A stretch of DNA of 64,000 nucleotides from Bacteroidales bacterium (GTDB lineage Bacteria; Bacteroidota; Bacteroidia; Bacteroidales; UBA12077): assembly GCA_016342685.1 (NCBI GenBank), contig JAEINU010000005.1, positions 162,604 through 226,603 of the forward strand, read 5' to 3'. Numbering within the stretch: position 1 is the first letter of the stretch; the number at the start of each line of letters is the position of its first letter. This document shows, piece by piece, positions 9,749-20,900 of the stretch. Under the pieces are notes generated by a model, which was not told where the DNA came from, ran no database searches, and saw only the letters and a list, made by a program, of their open reading frames with translations. The position numbers were made by a program, and so were the translations under genes.

Positions 9749-10216
9749 ATGATTGATAAAGGAATAATAAAAAATATTATAGAAGATATTGTAAATGAGA
9801 AGGATGCCTTTGTTGTTGATGTAAAGGTGGGTGCTTCAAATAAGATTAATATCGAAATAGATAGTTTGTCAGGTTTTTCTATTAACGATTGTGTTGAAGT
9901 TAGTAGATTAATAGAAAGTAAACTGGACAGAGAAGAGGAAGATTTTGAGTTAGAAGTTGCCTCGGCTGGTTTATCCGAACCATTTAAGGTGATTCAACAA
10001 TATCAGAAAAATCTTGGCGAAGAGATTGAAACAGTTACAAATGAAGGATTAAAAATTGTAGGTGTTTTGTCAAATGTTTCAAGCGACAGTTTTGAAATAG
10101 AAGAGACTAAAATGGTGAAGGTTGAAGGTAAAAAGAAAAAACAAAGTGTTGTTGAAAAGCACTTATTTAACTTTAATCAAGTAAAATCAACAAAGATTAT
10201 TATTAAGTTTAAATAA
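9749..10216 (+). CDS. rimP: Ribosome maturation factor RimP
   Basis: Helps mature the 30S subunit. The protein of 155 residues from the chosen start matches the RimP length. Recognisable parts are the N-terminal DAFVVDVKVGASNKINIEID sheet and the family motif in DFELEVASAGLSEPF (the usual EVSSPGLDRPL region). The C-terminal domain carries a basic insert KGKKKKQ. An upstream in-frame TTG at 9719 lies in the leader hairpin region. The ATG at 9749 has a GGAGA ribosome site and gives MIDKGIIKNIIEDIV. First gene of rimP-nusA-infB. Confidence 0.93.
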   Translation: MIDKGIIKNIIEDIVNEKDAFVVDVKVGASNKINIEIDSLSGFSINDCVEVSRLIESKLDREEEDFELEVASAGLSEPFKVIQQYQKNLGEEIETVTNEGLKIVGVLSNVSSDSFEIEETKMVKVEGKKKKQSVVEKHLFNFNQVKSTKIIIKFK

Positions 10217-10238
10217 AAGATAAAATATATATAGTAAG

Positions 10239-11477
10239 ATGGAAAATTTGAATTTAATCGACACGTTTTCGGAGTTTAAAGAGTTGAAGAATATTGATCG
10301 TGCAACGATGATGACTGTTTTGGAAGATGTTTTCCGTAGTTTATTGCTTAAGAAATTTGGAACCGACGAGAATTTTGATGTTATAATTAATATCGATAAA
10401 GGAGATTTTGAGATTTGGAGAAATCGCGAAGTTGTTAAGGATGGTGAAATTGAAGACCAAAATCTTCAAATTACATTAACCGAAGCTAAAAAAATTGATA
10501 ATGACTACGAAGTAGGAGAAGAAGTTACCGACGAAGTTAAATTGTTAGATTTTGGAAGAAGAGCAATTTTATCCTTAAGACAGAATCTTACGAATCGTAT
10601 TCTGGATTTAGAAAAAAATAACATTTTTAATAAATATAAAGATAAGATTGGTGATATTGTAACTGGAGAGGTTTATCAAGTTTGGAAAAAAGAAATCCTT
10701 ACTCTGGATGATGAAGGAAATGAATTGATCTTACCTAAGACAGAACAAATTCCTTCCGATTATTTTAGAAAAGGAGATACTATTAGAGCGGTCGTTGTTC
10801 GTGTTGAGATGAGAAACAATAATCCCTTAATTATTTTATCTAGAACATCACCGGTATTCTTAGAAAGATTATTTGAACTTGAAGTTCCTGAGATTTTTGA
10901 TGGATTAATTACAATTAAAAACATTGTACGTATTCCCGGAGAAAGAGCAAAAGTGGCTGTTGAATCTTACGATGAAAGAATTGATCCTGTTGGAGCTTGT
11001 GTTGGTATGAAAGGTTCTAGAATTCATGGAATTGTTCGTGAATTGAAAAATGAAAATATTGATGTAATTAATTTTACACAAAATACTCAATTGTTTATTC
11101 AAAGAGCATTGAGTCCTGCTAAGATTATCTCAATAAAGCTTAACGAAGAAACAAAACGTGCAAGTGTTTATTTATTGCCAGAAGAAGTTTCTTTAGCAAT
11201 TGGTAAAGGTGGTTTAAATATAAAATTGGCAGGTCAGCTTTCGGGTTATGAAATAGACGTTTATAGAGAGACCGAAGAGGAAGATGACGAAGATGTAGGT
11301 ATCGACGAATTTACAGATGAAATTGAAAGCTGGATCCTAGATGAATTAAAAGCGATTGGTTGTGATACAGCTAAAAGTGTTTTAGAATTGTCTCGAGAAG
11401 ATCTAATTAAGAGGACTGATTTAGAAGAAGAAACAGTAGATGATATTCTTAGAATATTTACAACTGAGTTTGAATAG
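10239..11477 (+). CDS. nusA: Transcription termination/antitermination protein NusA
   Basis: RNA polymerase-binding elongation factor of 412 residues. Domain order is an N-terminal RNAP-binding domain (LIDTFSEFKELKNIDRATMM), an S1 domain from about residue 135 (IVTGEVYQVWKKEILTL), KH1 and KH2 (IVRIPGERAKVAVES, VGMKGSRIHGIVRELKNENIDVI, and LPEEVSLAIGKGGLNIKLA) and an acidic linker. A short helical C-terminal segment (DELKAIGCDTAKSVLELS) resembles the HhH repeats of longer NusA proteins. It follows rimP by 22 bp. Confidence 0.97.
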   Translation: MENLNLIDTFSEFKELKNIDRATMMTVLEDVFRSLLLKKFGTDENFDVIINIDKGDFEIWRNREVVKDGEIEDQNLQITLTEAKKIDNDYEVGEEVTDEVKLLDFGRRAILSLRQNLTNRILDLEKNNIFNKYKDKIGDIVTGEVYQVWKKEILTLDDEGNELILPKTEQIPSDYFRKGDTIRAVVVRVEMRNNNPLIILSRTSPVFLERLFELEVPEIFDGLITIKNIVRIPGERAKVAVESYDERIDPVGACVGMKGSRIHGIVRELKNENIDVINFTQNTQLFIQRALSPAKIISIKLNEETKRASVYLLPEEVSLAIGKGGLNIKLAGQLSGYEIDVYRETEEEDDEDVGIDEFTDEIESWILDELKAIGCDTAKSVLELSREDLIKRTDLEEETVDDILRIFTTEFE

Positions 11478-11544
11478 ATTCTTTTAATGGAGATTATAAA
11501 GCGTATTCAGTTTTTTGGATGATAAAATTGGTTTAGAAAAAAAT

Positions 11545-14532
11545 ATGGGAACAGGAAAAGCAACAAGACTTAGTAAAGCAGCAAGAGAGTTTAATGTAGG
11601 AATATCAACAATAGTTGAGTTTCTTCAAAAGAAGGGTTTTGAAATTGATTCAAATCCTAACACAAAGATTTCTGATGATCTATATAAACTATTAGTTGTA
11701 GAATATCACTCTGATCTTGATATTAAAAAGGAATCAGAAAGATTGAGTATGGAACAGTTTCGAGGTAATAAAGAAACTGTAACTATTGATGATGAAAATG
11801 AGGTTTCTGAACAAGAATCGGAATCTGAAGAAAATGTGCATCATGAAGAGGAAATTCTTATAAAAGATTTTTCTTCCAGTGCTCTCAAAGTTAAAGAAGA
11901 TAAGCCAAAAGAAACAGTGAAAGTTGTTGGTAAAATTGATCTTGAGCCCAAGAAAAAGGAAGAAGTAAAAGAAGAGCCCGTTGCAAAAATAATTGAAGAA
12001 AAACCAGAAGTTAAAGTTCCACTTGAAGAAGTTCCTGTAGAAGAAAAACCAGTTGTAGAGGAAGTTATTGAAAAAGTTGTCGAGAAAGTTGTTGAGAAAA
12101 AAGAACCTGAACATAAAGAAGATAAAGATACGCCAAAGGTTGTTGGTAAAATTGATTTATCATCATTAAATCAAAAAACCAGACCAGACAAGAAATCAAA
12201 AAAGCAACGGGAAGAGGAGAAAAAACAGGTATTTGAAAAACAAAAACCAACTCCAACTCCAAAAAATCATCAAGAAGGGACTAAAACTATTAAAGAAGAA
12301 GTTGCCCCTAAGGTTGAGGAAGCGGCTAAACCTGATGATGGTATATATAAATCGAAGGTTCAGAGATTAACAGGGCCAACAGTTGTAGGTAAAATAGTTT
12401 TACCTGATCCTCCAAAGGAAAAGAAGAAAGAGCCTGTTGCATCTTCTGATGATCAAAAAAATAAAAGGAAAAAAAGAAAAAGAATACATAAGGATAAAGA
12501 AAAGGTTGATGTTACTAAAAAAACTGATCCAAACAAGCCAAAAACACCAGGGCAAGGTCAGGATAAAAAAGGTGGTGATAGAGAGCGCTTTAAGCCTAAG
12601 GCTAAAAGGAAAAAACAACTTCGCCCTGAAGTAAGTGAAGTAGATGTTCAAAAGCAAATAAAAGATACTCTGGCAAGATTAACTTCTAAAGGTAAATCTA
12701 AAGGTTCTAAACACAGAAGAGATAAACGAGAGGCTGTTAGTCAGAAAGTACAGGAAGAACTAGAACAACAAGAAATTGACAAGCAAGTACTTAAAGTTAC
12801 AGAATTTGTTTCTGTAAACGAACTTGCTACTATGATGGATGTTGGAGCAACAGAAGTTATTTCGGTTTGTATGAACTTGGGCTTATTAGTATCCATCAAT
12901 CAAAGGCTTGATGCAGAAACAATGGCATTAGTTGCTGATGAATTTAACTTCACTGTTGAATTTATTAGTGTTGAGGTACAAGAAGCGATTAAAGAAGAAG
13001 AAGATAAAGCGGAAGATTTATTGCCAAGGTCTCCAATAGTTACCGTAATGGGACATGTTGATCATGGTAAAACTTCATTGTTGGATTATATTAGAAAAGC
13101 AAATGTTATTGCTGGTGAAGCTGGAGGTATTACCCAGCATATTGGGGCTTATAGTGTTGAAATTGATAATGGCAAAACAATCACATTTTTAGATACTCCT
13201 GGACACGAGGCATTTACGGCAATGCGTGCTCGTGGAGCTCAAGTAACTGATATTGCAATTATTGTTGTTTCTGCTGATGATAATGTTATGCCACAGACTG
13301 TAGAAGCAATAAATCATGCGAGTGCAGCAGGTGTTCCAATTATTTTTGCCATTAATAAGATTGATAAAGCAGGAGCGAATCCTGAAAAGATTAAAGAAAA
13401 ACTTGCCAACATGAATTATCTTGTAGAATCATGGGGTGGACAATATCAGTCTCAAGATATTTCGGCTAAGCAAGGTACAAATATAGAGGCATTGTTAGAG
13501 AAAGTTTTACTTGAAGCAGAAATGTTAGATCTTAAAGCGAATCCAAATAAGAGAGCTTCGGGTACAGTAATTGAATCAGAGCTTGATAAAGGTAGAGGTT
13601 ATATTTCTACAATCCTGATTGAGTCGGGAACTCTTAATATAGGTGATGTTGTTTTAGCAGGAAGTTATTTTGGACACGCAAAAGCAATGTATAATGAAAG
13701 AGGAAAACGTGTAGAAACAATAGGACCAGCTACTCCTGTGCAGATTTTAGGATTAAATGGAGCACCTCAAGCTGGGGATAAGTTTAATGTAATGGATAGC
13801 GATAAAGAAGCTAGAGAAATTACTAATAAACGAGAGCAGTTGCAGAGAGAGCAAAGTTTACGTACTCAAAAACATATTACACTTGATGAAATTGGAAGAC
13901 GTATTGCTATTGGTAACTTCCGGGAAATAAATATTATTGTTAAAGGTGATGTGGATGGATCAATTGAAGCACTATCTGATTCGTTAATAAAATTAGGAAC
14001 TGAAGAAATTCAAGTAAATATACTTCATAAAGGTGTTGGTCAAATATCAGAATCTGATGTTCTTTTAGCTGCTACATCAAATGCAATTATTATTGGATTC
14101 CAGGTAAGACCTTCTGTTAATGCAAGAAGACTTGCCGAGAAGGAAGAAATTGACATTCGTTTATATTCAGTTATTTACGATGCAATTAATGAGGTGAAAG
14201 ATGCAATGGAAGGTATGTTATCACCAGATATTAAGGAAGAAATTATTGCTACTGTTGAGGTTCGAGAAACGTTCAGAATTAAGAAGGTTGGAACAATTGC
14301 CGGTTGTATGGTTAAAGAAGGTAAGATTCATAGAAATACTAGTGTGAGGATAATTCGTGATGGTATAGTTGTACATACGGGATCGCTTGGATCGCTCAAA
14401 CGTTTCAAAGATGATGTTAAAGAAGTTTCATCTGGATATGAATGTGGACTAAATATGGAAAACTTTAACGATATTCAAGTTGGAGATATCATTGAAGGTT
14501 ATCAGGAAACAGAAGTTAGAAAGAAATTATAA
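11545..14532 (+). CDS. infB: Translation initiation factor IF-2
   Basis: GTPase that places initiator fMet-tRNA on the 30S subunit. It has an N-terminal IF2N helical domain ([27 protein letters not shown]), then about 350 residues of low-complexity Lys/Glu/Val/Pro-rich linker with several [13 protein letters not shown] repeats. The G domain follows: [26 protein letters not shown] and SAKQG. EF-Tu-like and C-terminal domains complete it, ending RKKL. An in-frame ATG at 11515 exists. The ATG at 11545 ([16 protein letters not shown]) better fits family N-termini and gives about 995 residues. Last gene of the operon. Confidence 0.97.
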   Translation: MGTGKATRLSKAAREFNVGISTIVEFLQKKGFEIDSNPNTKISDDLYKLLVVEYHSDLDIKKESERLSMEQFRGNKETVTIDDENEVSEQESESEENVHHEEEILIKDFSSSALKVKEDKPKETVKVVGKIDLEPKKKEEVKEEPVAKIIEEKPEVKVPLEEVPVEEKPVVEEVIEKVVEKVVEKKEPEHKEDKDTPKVVGKIDLSSLNQKTRPDKKSKKQREEEKKQVFEKQKPTPTPKNHQEGTKTIKEEVAPKVEEAAKPDDGIYKSKVQRLTGPTVVGKIVLPDPPKEKKKEPVASSDDQKNKRKKRKRIHKDKEKVDVTKKTDPNKPKTPGQGQDKKGGDRERFKPKAKRKKQLRPEVSEVDVQKQIKDTLARLTSKGKSKGSKHRRDKREAVSQKVQEELEQQEIDKQVLKVTEFVSVNELATMMDVGATEVISVCMNLGLLVSINQRLDAETMALVADEFNFTVEFISVEVQEAIKEEEDKAEDLLPRSPIVTVMGHVDHGKTSLLDYIRKANVIAGEAGGITQHIGAYSVEIDNGKTITFLDTPGHEAFTAMRARGAQVTDIAIIVVSADDNVMPQTVEAINHASAAGVPIIFAINKIDKAGANPEKIKEKLANMNYLVESWGGQYQSQDISAKQGTNIEALLEKVLLEAEMLDLKANPNKRASGTVIESELDKGRGYISTILIESGTLNIGDVVLAGSYFGHAKAMYNERGKRVETIGPATPVQILGLNGAPQAGDKFNVMDSDKEAREITNKREQLQREQSLRTQKHITLDEIGRRIAIGNFREINIIVKGDVDGSIEALSDSLIKLGTEEIQVNILHKGVGQISESDVLLAATSNAIIIGFQVRPSVNARRLAEKEEIDIRLYSVIYDAINEVKDAMEGMLSPDIKEEIIATVEVRETFRIKKVGTIAGCMVKEGKIHRNTSVRIIRDGIVVHTGSLGSLKRFKDDVKEVSSGYECGLNMENFNDIQVGDIIEGYQETEVRKKL

Positions 14533-14600
14533 TACAATTAATTATACATAAATAAAAAAGGCGCCTCAAAGCGCCTTTTTTATTTATGTATAATTGTATT
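14533..14600. terminator. Bidirectional terminator between infB and the FKBP gene
   Basis: A very long near-perfect palindrome: AAAAAAGGCGC / GCGCCTTTTTT at the core with a 6-nt loop. It is extended by a further ~20 paired bases of AT-rich sequence, with one 4-nt bulge on the left arm. A/T runs on both sides let it stop both convergent transcripts. Confidence 0.9.
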
Positions 14601-14603
14601 TTT

Positions 14604-15083
14604 TTAATAAACGTCTCTTAATTCAACTTCATCAAGACTAATGTCGAATAATAAAACTGAACTTTTTGGAATAGTATCATAACTAGTAACATTTTCGTAT
14701 ACACCGTAACCAAGCTTTGACGGTATTAATAATGTACCGCTACCGCCTTCTTTAAACATAGGAATTCCTTCTTGCCATCCTTCTACGTAACTATATAATG
14801 GAATTTCGTCAGCTATACCTTCATCAAATAAAGTACCATCAAGCAAAGTTCCTCTGTATGTTACTTTAACTATTGAGAATACATTTGGTCGATCGCCAGT
14901 TCCTTCTTCATCAATGATGTAATATAATCCGGATTTTGTTGATTGAGCCGTTAGGTTATTCTCTTCTAAATATTCCTCAATTATTTTCTTGTCTTTCCTT
15001 AATTGATCGGCTACTTTATCGTCATCACTGCATGCAATGAAGATAAATAATGAGGCCAATAATGGTAATAAAAGTTTTTTCAT
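14604..15083 (-). CDS. FKBP-type peptidyl-prolyl isomerase lipoprotein
   Basis: A 159-residue envelope foldase. The lipoprotein signal MKKLLLPLLASLFIFIAC is followed by acidic SDDD, which in Bacteroidota is compatible with export towards the outer surface. The mature protein has a short helical region and an FKBP domain: GLYYIIDEEGTGDRP, VKVTYRGTLLDGTLFDEG, GWQEGIPMFKEGGSGTLLIPSKLGYG and VLLFDISLDEVE. The aromatic proline-pocket positions are mostly kept, although the usual F..G..V/I is partly altered. Monocistronic, converging with infB. Confidence 0.9.
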   Translation of the reverse strand: MKKLLLPLLASLFIFIACSDDDKVADQLRKDKKIIEEYLEENNLTAQSTKSGLYYIIDEEGTGDRPNVFSIVKVTYRGTLLDGTLFDEGIADEIPLYSYVEGWQEGIPMFKEGGSGTLLIPSKLGYGVYENVTSYDTIPKSSVLLFDISLDEVELRDVY

Positions 15084-15191
15084 AGTTATTTTTTTTGCAA
15101 ACTTAATAATATCTTAGATTTATATGGCAATTATTAGTTCTTTTAAAACATGCTAATTACAAATTTATTGCATTAGATTAATACATATGTT

Positions 15192-16088
15192 TTAGTTAGT
15201 TGATTTTTGCTTTCTTTTGTAAATGTAATCTGTAACATAAATCATTATAAATAATAATATAGTTAGAATTATTGATCCTTCAAATCCAAAATTCCCACCA
15301 GTAATAATGTCATTGCCGGTTACATTTTGGTTTATAATCGATGCAGCATTCGTTCCGCTAACTTCAAATCCAAAAATCGGACCTTGAAAATAATTCCAGC
15401 TTACATGCAAGAGAATTGGAAACCATAAGTTTTTAGTGTAAATATATGTGATACCTAAGGCAAGTCCTGCAATTATCAGATTAAGCATACTAAGAAAACT
15501 TAAATTAGGATTTAGACCATGTATAAGTGCAAAAAGCAATGCTGAAATAAGTAGTGCTATATATTTGTTTTTCATTGAGTTTAAAAGATTATTTAGGATG
15601 TAACCTCTAAATACAATTTCTTCAACCATAGCTGCAAAAAGAAAAAAGATAAAGCTGTAAATCACAACTTTAGAATTGTAAACGACTGACTCTATTTCTA
15701 AATTTTTGGTTAATATTAAAATAATAAATCCCACAGATATTAATAACAAACCAACAAGAAACCCATTAACCATATCCAAGTATCTACCTTTAGTTGAAAG
15801 GCCCATTGAAACAATAGATTGTCTATCGATATATTTTCTGAATACAGCCGTAATAATAAATGTTGTTATAAGAGATGTCAATTGCATGAGGATATGTATA
15901 TGTAAAAAGTCTGGTTGTATAACTAGTTCAGCCAAACTAAATATATCGACATCTAAAATTCTGGACATTAGAACGCTCATAATTCCTTCTGTAATTATTA
16001 GAACAAAAAGAAATGCAAGCATATACAGCAGAATCCTTAACCATGTTTTTTTTATAGCAGGCTTTTGAGTTGTGTTTTGGTTTTCCAT
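15192..16088 (-). CDS. CPBP family intramembrane metalloprotease
   Basis: A 298-residue polytopic membrane protein with about eight hydrophobic segments. The three CPBP/Abi motifs are present: EEIVFRGYILN (EExxxR), a second His motif in LLFALIHGLNPNLS, and LLHVSWNYFQG. Family members cleave prenylated or membrane peptides, or serve in bacteriocin self-immunity; no substrate is indicated here. It lies 6 bp downstream of the membrane gene paired with the ECF sigma factor, so the three may share one transcript. Confidence 0.88.
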   Translation of the reverse strand: MENQNTTQKPAIKKTWLRILLYMLAFLFVLIITEGIMSVLMSRILDVDIFSLAELVIQPDFLHIHILMQLTSLITTFIITAVFRKYIDRQSIVSMGLSTKGRYLDMVNGFLVGLLLISVGFIILILTKNLEIESVVYNSKVVIYSFIFFLFAAMVEEIVFRGYILNNLLNSMKNKYIALLISALLFALIHGLNPNLSFLSMLNLIIAGLALGITYIYTKNLWFPILLHVSWNYFQGPIFGFEVSGTNAASIINQNVTGNDIITGGNFGFEGSIILTILLFIMIYVTDYIYKRKQKSTN

Positions 16089-16094
16089 GATTTA

Positions 16095-16754
16095 TTATTT
16101 TAAATTAGTGTTATCGTCGATGTTTTGAGAATCTTCAAATTCTTTAAGGCATTCTTTTAATTCGTCTAAGTGTTGTTTGAACATTTTCTTATAGTAATAT
16201 TGAGTAATCGGTATAAAAATAACACTTAATACAACTAATAATATAGCAATTCGAATAAGTTCTTCAGAGCTAATAATTTCTGAGATCTTAGTGCTTTCTG
16301 TATTTTTAAAAATACTTAGCAACATTCCGTAGCACAAAGAAAATGGAATAAGTAGGTATTTAGCTAAAGTGCTTTTACTGAAATTTACAAATTTTTCAAT
16401 ACTCTCGATGGTTTTTATTAAAGCAGGCTTTAGTTGATGGGTAGATAATTTAATGTTTTTTATTCTAGAATAACTGCGTGCAACAACGAGAATGAGAATA
16501 CTAACAAAGATAAATGTTATTCCTACTAATATGTACTTAAATTCATTTGTAACAGTTAAATATAGCCAAACAAGAATTAGTAAAGATAATATTGAGCCAT
16601 TATAAAGTTCAAATTTATAATTACGCTTCACTTTATTTAAAGCAGTATTCGATTTGCTCTTAATTTTGAGTTTAGCTTCGATTTTATCTTTATCAAGAAA
16701 CTCATCATTTTTAAATGAACTCTTCCATGTTTTTTTTATATCATTAAAATCCAT
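16095..16754 (-). CDS. Membrane protein encoded with an ECF sigma factor
   Basis: A protein of about 219 residues. It has a cytosolic N-terminal helix (MDFNDIKKTWKSSFKNDEFLDK), a basic segment, two adjacent transmembrane helices, then two more near the middle and end, and a charged tail. The ATG overlaps the sigma-factor stop region (ATGGATTTTAA), so translation is coupled. The position and topology suggest a regulator or sensor of the sigma factor, but there is no recognisable zinc anti-sigma motif. Function is inferred only from context. The longer reading frame begins at a TTG at 16760; I prefer the ATG. Confidence 0.72.
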   Translation of the reverse strand: MDFNDIKKTWKSSFKNDEFLDKDKIEAKLKIKSKSNTALNKVKRNYKFELYNGSILSLLILVWLYLTVTNEFKYILVGITFIFVSILILVVARSYSRIKNIKLSTHQLKPALIKTIESIEKFVNFSKSTLAKYLLIPFSLCYGMLLSIFKNTESTKISEIISSEELIRIAILLVVLSVIFIPITQYYYKKMFKQHLDELKECLKEFEDSQNIDDNTNLK

Positions 16755-17241
16755 AATCAAGCTCCTTTAATATCTTTTGTAATTTAGTTTTAATCCGATT
16801 TATTTTTACACCAACATTGGAGATAGAGATACCCGAAATTTCTGCAATTTCATCATAAGAATATTCGTCCATGTACAGTATAATAATTGCTTTCTCTATT
16901 TTATTTAATTTATTAATTGCTTTATGAAGAGTTTCTTTTTGTCGTTCTTTTTCTTGATAAGAATCGTCATCTATAATATGCACAGGTATATCAGGAACAG
17001 GATCCTCACTATTCTTTTTATCTTTTTTAAATTGTGCAATTGCAGTATTTAAAGCTACTCTGTACATCCATGTAGAGAACTTGGCATTATTATTAAAAGA
17101 TGAAAATGATTGCCAAAGTTGAACAAGAATATCTTGAAAAAGATCCTCCCGACATTCTTCTTTGCTGCAGTACATCCTGGAAACCTTATAGATTATTCCC
17201 TGATGTTTCTCTATTAATGAAATAAAATCTTCTTTATTCAA
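16744..17241 (-). CDS. RNA polymerase ECF-type sigma factor
   Basis: A 165-residue sigma-70 family regulator. Region 2 carries GIIYKVSRMYCSKEECREDLFQDILVQLW and STWMYRVALNTA, which recognises the -10-like element. Region 4 carries LNKIEKAIIILYMDEYSYDEIAEISGISISNVGVKINRIKTKL, a helix-turn-helix for the -35-like element. Its partner membrane protein overlaps the 3' end. Target promoters are not visible in this window. Confidence 0.93.
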   Translation of the reverse strand: MNKEDFISLIEKHQGIIYKVSRMYCSKEECREDLFQDILVQLWQSFSSFNNNAKFSTWMYRVALNTAIAQFKKDKKNSEDPVPDIPVHIIDDDSYQEKERQKETLHKAINKLNKIEKAIIILYMDEYSYDEIAEISGISISNVGVKINRIKTKLQKILKELDYGF

Positions 17242-17305
17242 CTTTGTAATGTTTTTCGAGTTAGTATAGAAAGAGCATCGATTATTACATGGTTCCTAGA
17301 AAAAA

Positions 17306-17884
17306 TTACTCTGTTCTAGATATTGTTATTGAAATTGGGTTGATAAAGAATTGTTCGTGATTCGGTAACTTCTGAATTTTTTGAACGATATCCATTCCTT
17401 TAATCACTTGGCCAAAAGCTGCAAATCCTTGTCCGTCATTATTTCTCATTCCACCATAATCGAGCTCAGGTTGGTTGCCAATACAAATAAAAAATTCTGA
17501 GCTGGCGGTTCCTGGTTCTGCACGAGCCATAGAAATTGTTCCATCGAGATGCTTCAAGCCAGTTGTTTTTGTAGTTTCGAGTTGAATAGGAGGATAGGCA
17601 GATTCTTCAACATCAAAACCTAAACCTCCCTGAATAACTTCTATTTTAATGTTATTGTTGGGTTGATTTGCCATTGTTACAGTTCTATAAAATGAGGCTT
17701 CTGAAAGTAATTTTCCATCTACATATTTAAGAAAGTTTTCACATGTGACGGGAGCTTTTTCGGGGAAAAGTTCAACTATTATAGTTCCTAGTTCAGTTTT
17801 TATTTCAATTTGAGGATTAATATTTGTTTGATTTGTACAGGAAAAAAGAAGAATCGAAAAAAGGAAAATATAAAATGTTCTCAT
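17306..17884 (-). CDS. Cyclophilin-type peptidyl-prolyl isomerase lipoprotein
   Basis: A 192-residue protein with lipoprotein signal MRTFYIFLFSILLFSC and a complete but compact cyclophilin domain: GTIIVELFPEKAPVTCENFLKYVDG, SFYRTV, QGGLGFD, HLDGTISMARAEPGTASSEFFICIGNQPELDYGG and GFAAFGQVIKGMDIV. The FFI and FG core positions match bacterial PpiA/B-like enzymes. It probably assists folding in the envelope. It is divergently oriented from the large UvrA-like gene, with a ~90-bp shared promoter region. Confidence 0.92.
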   Translation of the reverse strand: MRTFYIFLFSILLFSCTNQTNINPQIEIKTELGTIIVELFPEKAPVTCENFLKYVDGKLLSEASFYRTVTMANQPNNNIKIEVIQGGLGFDVEESAYPPIQLETTKTTGLKHLDGTISMARAEPGTASSEFFICIGNQPELDYGGMRNNDGQGFAAFGQVIKGMDIVQKIQKLPNHEQFFINPISITISRTE

Positions 17885-17973
17885 GATTTTAAGTTATAAT
17901 TTATAAATAGTAAAATTAATGATTAAGACTGAATAATCTAAATCCTTATCTTTGTTAGTCAAATTAAAATTTT

Positions 17974-20900
17974 ATGAAAGATAATAATTCCGAATATATA
18001 CTCATTGAGAATGCGAACGAACATAATTTGAAAAATGTTAACGTAAAAATTCCTCATCACGAAATTACTTGCTTTACAGGAGTGTCAGGTTCTGGAAAAT
18101 CATCATTAGTTTACGATATTATTGGAAAAGAAAGTCAGCGAAGGTATTTTGAAACATTCTCGTCTTACGCAAGACAATTTGTTGGTAAAATGAGTCGACC
18201 GGAAGTTGATCGTATCGAAGGATTAATGCCAGCAATAACTGTAGATCAAAAAACGGGAAGTCGAAATCCTCGATCAACAGTTGGAACAATGAGTGAATTG
18301 TATGATTATTTACGTTTGCTTTTTGCGCGAATCGGGGTTTCTGAGAATATGAATCTTAAATTTTCAAGAAGTTTATTCTCTTTTAATAGTCCTGAAGGAT
18401 ATTGCCCACATTGCAAAGGTTTGGGTGTTGAAGATAAAATTGATCCTGAATTATTAATTTTTGACGAGAGTAAGAGTTTGCGAGAGGGAGCATTAAAAAT
18501 CACTACACCATCTGGGTATACAATATATTCGCAAGTTACGATTGATGTTATGGATCAAGTTTGTAATTCAGAAGGGTTTAATGTAGACATAGCCTGGAAA
18601 GATTTAACTGAAGATCAGAAGATTATTGTTTTAAATGGGAGTGATAAAATTAAAATTCCATACGGAAAGCATACGCTTGAATCGAGAATGAAATGGAGTG
18701 GAATAACTGCAAAGCCTCGCGAAGAGGGATTTTATAAGGGAATTCTTCCAGTAATGGAGAATATACTAAGAGTTGATCGTAATCCAAATATATTAAGATT
18801 TGCCAGAACAGTTGAATGCAGTTCGTGCAAGGGTAAAAGGTTAAATAGTAACGCTTTATCTGTTGAGGTTGATAGTAAAAGTATAATTGATTTTTCGGAA
18901 TTAACTATACGAGAATTAAGGGAAGTATTTCAAAAAATTGAGTTTAAAGATTCTTTAAAAGATGTTGGAAATACCATTTGTGAAAAGATATTAGAAAGAT
19001 GTTCAATTCTTGAAGAGCTCGGATTGTCTTATTTAACTTTAATGAGAGAGTCTACAAATTTAAGTGGTGGCGAAGCTCAGCGTATACGATTAGCATCTCA
19101 AGTCGGAAACGGATTGCGAGGGATTTTGTACATTTTAGACGAACCATCAATTGGTTTGCACCCACGAGATAATAAACGTATGATTCGGATCATGAAACGA
19201 TTAAGAGATCAGGGAAATACGGTTCTTGTTGTTGAACACGATAAAGAAACAATATTAAATTCGGATCGTGTAATTGATATTGGTCCATTGGCAGGGAAAA
19301 AAGGAGGAGAATTAATGTTTAATTCGGAGATTGAGCAAATATCTTTCCTAAAGAATTCTAAAAGTGAAACTTTAAGATGTTTGAAAAAAAAGCCATTAAA
19401 GAATGTAGAACATGATATTTTAGAAGATCGAAGGCTAAGAATAAGAGGAGCAAACCTGCATAATTTGAAGAATGTAAATGTAGATTTTCGATTGCACAGC
19501 TTAAATCTTGTAACGGGCGTTTCGGGTGCTGGAAAATCAACTCTTGTTTTTGAAATTCTGGGGAAATATTACGAAAATAAATTAGCTGGAAATAAAATAA
19601 CGAACTCCAATTTTACTGAGATTACTTCTGATACTAAGATCCAGAAAATAATTGAGATCGATCAGTCACCAATTGGACGAACTCCAAGAAGTAATCCAGC
19701 GACATACACAAAAGTTTTTGATTTAATTAGAAAGTTATTTGCTAATTTACCTGAATCAAAAGAAAATAAGTGGAAACAGGGTTATTTTTCTTTTAATACT
19801 GTAGGAGGCCGTTGTGATAACTGCGAGGGTGCTGGTTTTATTCAAACTGGAATGCACTTTCTAAATAATGTCGAAACAGTTTGTGAATCTTGTGGAGGGA
19901 AAAGGTATAAGCAGGAAACTTTAAAAGTGAAATATAAAGATAAAAGTATTTCTGATATTCTTGAGATGGAAATATCGGATGCCTTTGATTTTTTTAGTGA
20001 AGAACCAAAAATCCATCATTTTCTTGGAATAATGAAGGAGTTAGGTTTGGGATATTTATCACTTGGTCAGTCTGCTACGACATTATCTGGCGGGGAGGCT
20101 CAACGATTAAAGCTTGCTTCGGAATTAGTGAAACCGACAAAGGAACATACTCTTTATCTTTTCGATGAGCCTACAACTGGATTACATGCATACGATATTG
20201 AAATATTGTACAGTGCTTTAAGAAATCTGACTATAAATGGTCATACAGTTATAGTGGTAGAGCATGACGCTGATATTATTGAAAAGGCAGATAATATAAT
20301 TGATATTGGTCCAGAAGGAGGAGCATTCGGAGGAGAGATCGTTTTTTCTGGATCTTACAATGATTTGTTAAAGTGTAAGAACTCATTTACCGCCGAGGCT
20401 TTAAATGAAAACGAAGTTGTTGTACATAGCTCAGAATCAAAAAATCTAAAACAAATTGTTAATGCACCAATATCACTAAAGGGAGTTAGTACGCATAATT
20501 TAAAAGGAGTTGATATAGATTTTCCAAGAAATAAATTAACTGTTATTACAGGTGTTAGTGGAAGCGGAAAATCTTCTTTAGCCTTCGATTCTTTATTCGC
20601 CGAAGGACAGTTTCGTTTTACAGAAAGCTTCTCGACCTACACCAGAAGCCTGATTCAACAAAAAGCACGTCCAGATATTATTGAATCTAATGGTTTAACA
20701 CCAACAATTGCAGTTGATAATAAGGCATTAACTAAAAATCCACGAGCAACCGTAGGTACGATTAGCGGCGTGTATGATTTATACAGATTGTTGTTTTCCA
20801 GAATTGCTAAATCGTCTAATAATAAAATATGTACTGAGCCAACTAGCCTTTTTTCTTTTAATCATCAAAAAGGTACGTGCCTATTATGTAACGGTTTAGG

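Noticed and set aside
11734..12657. Phe/Leu-rich antisense frames inside infB
   Set aside because: They are shadows of the Lys/Glu-rich linker of IF-2 read on the other strand.
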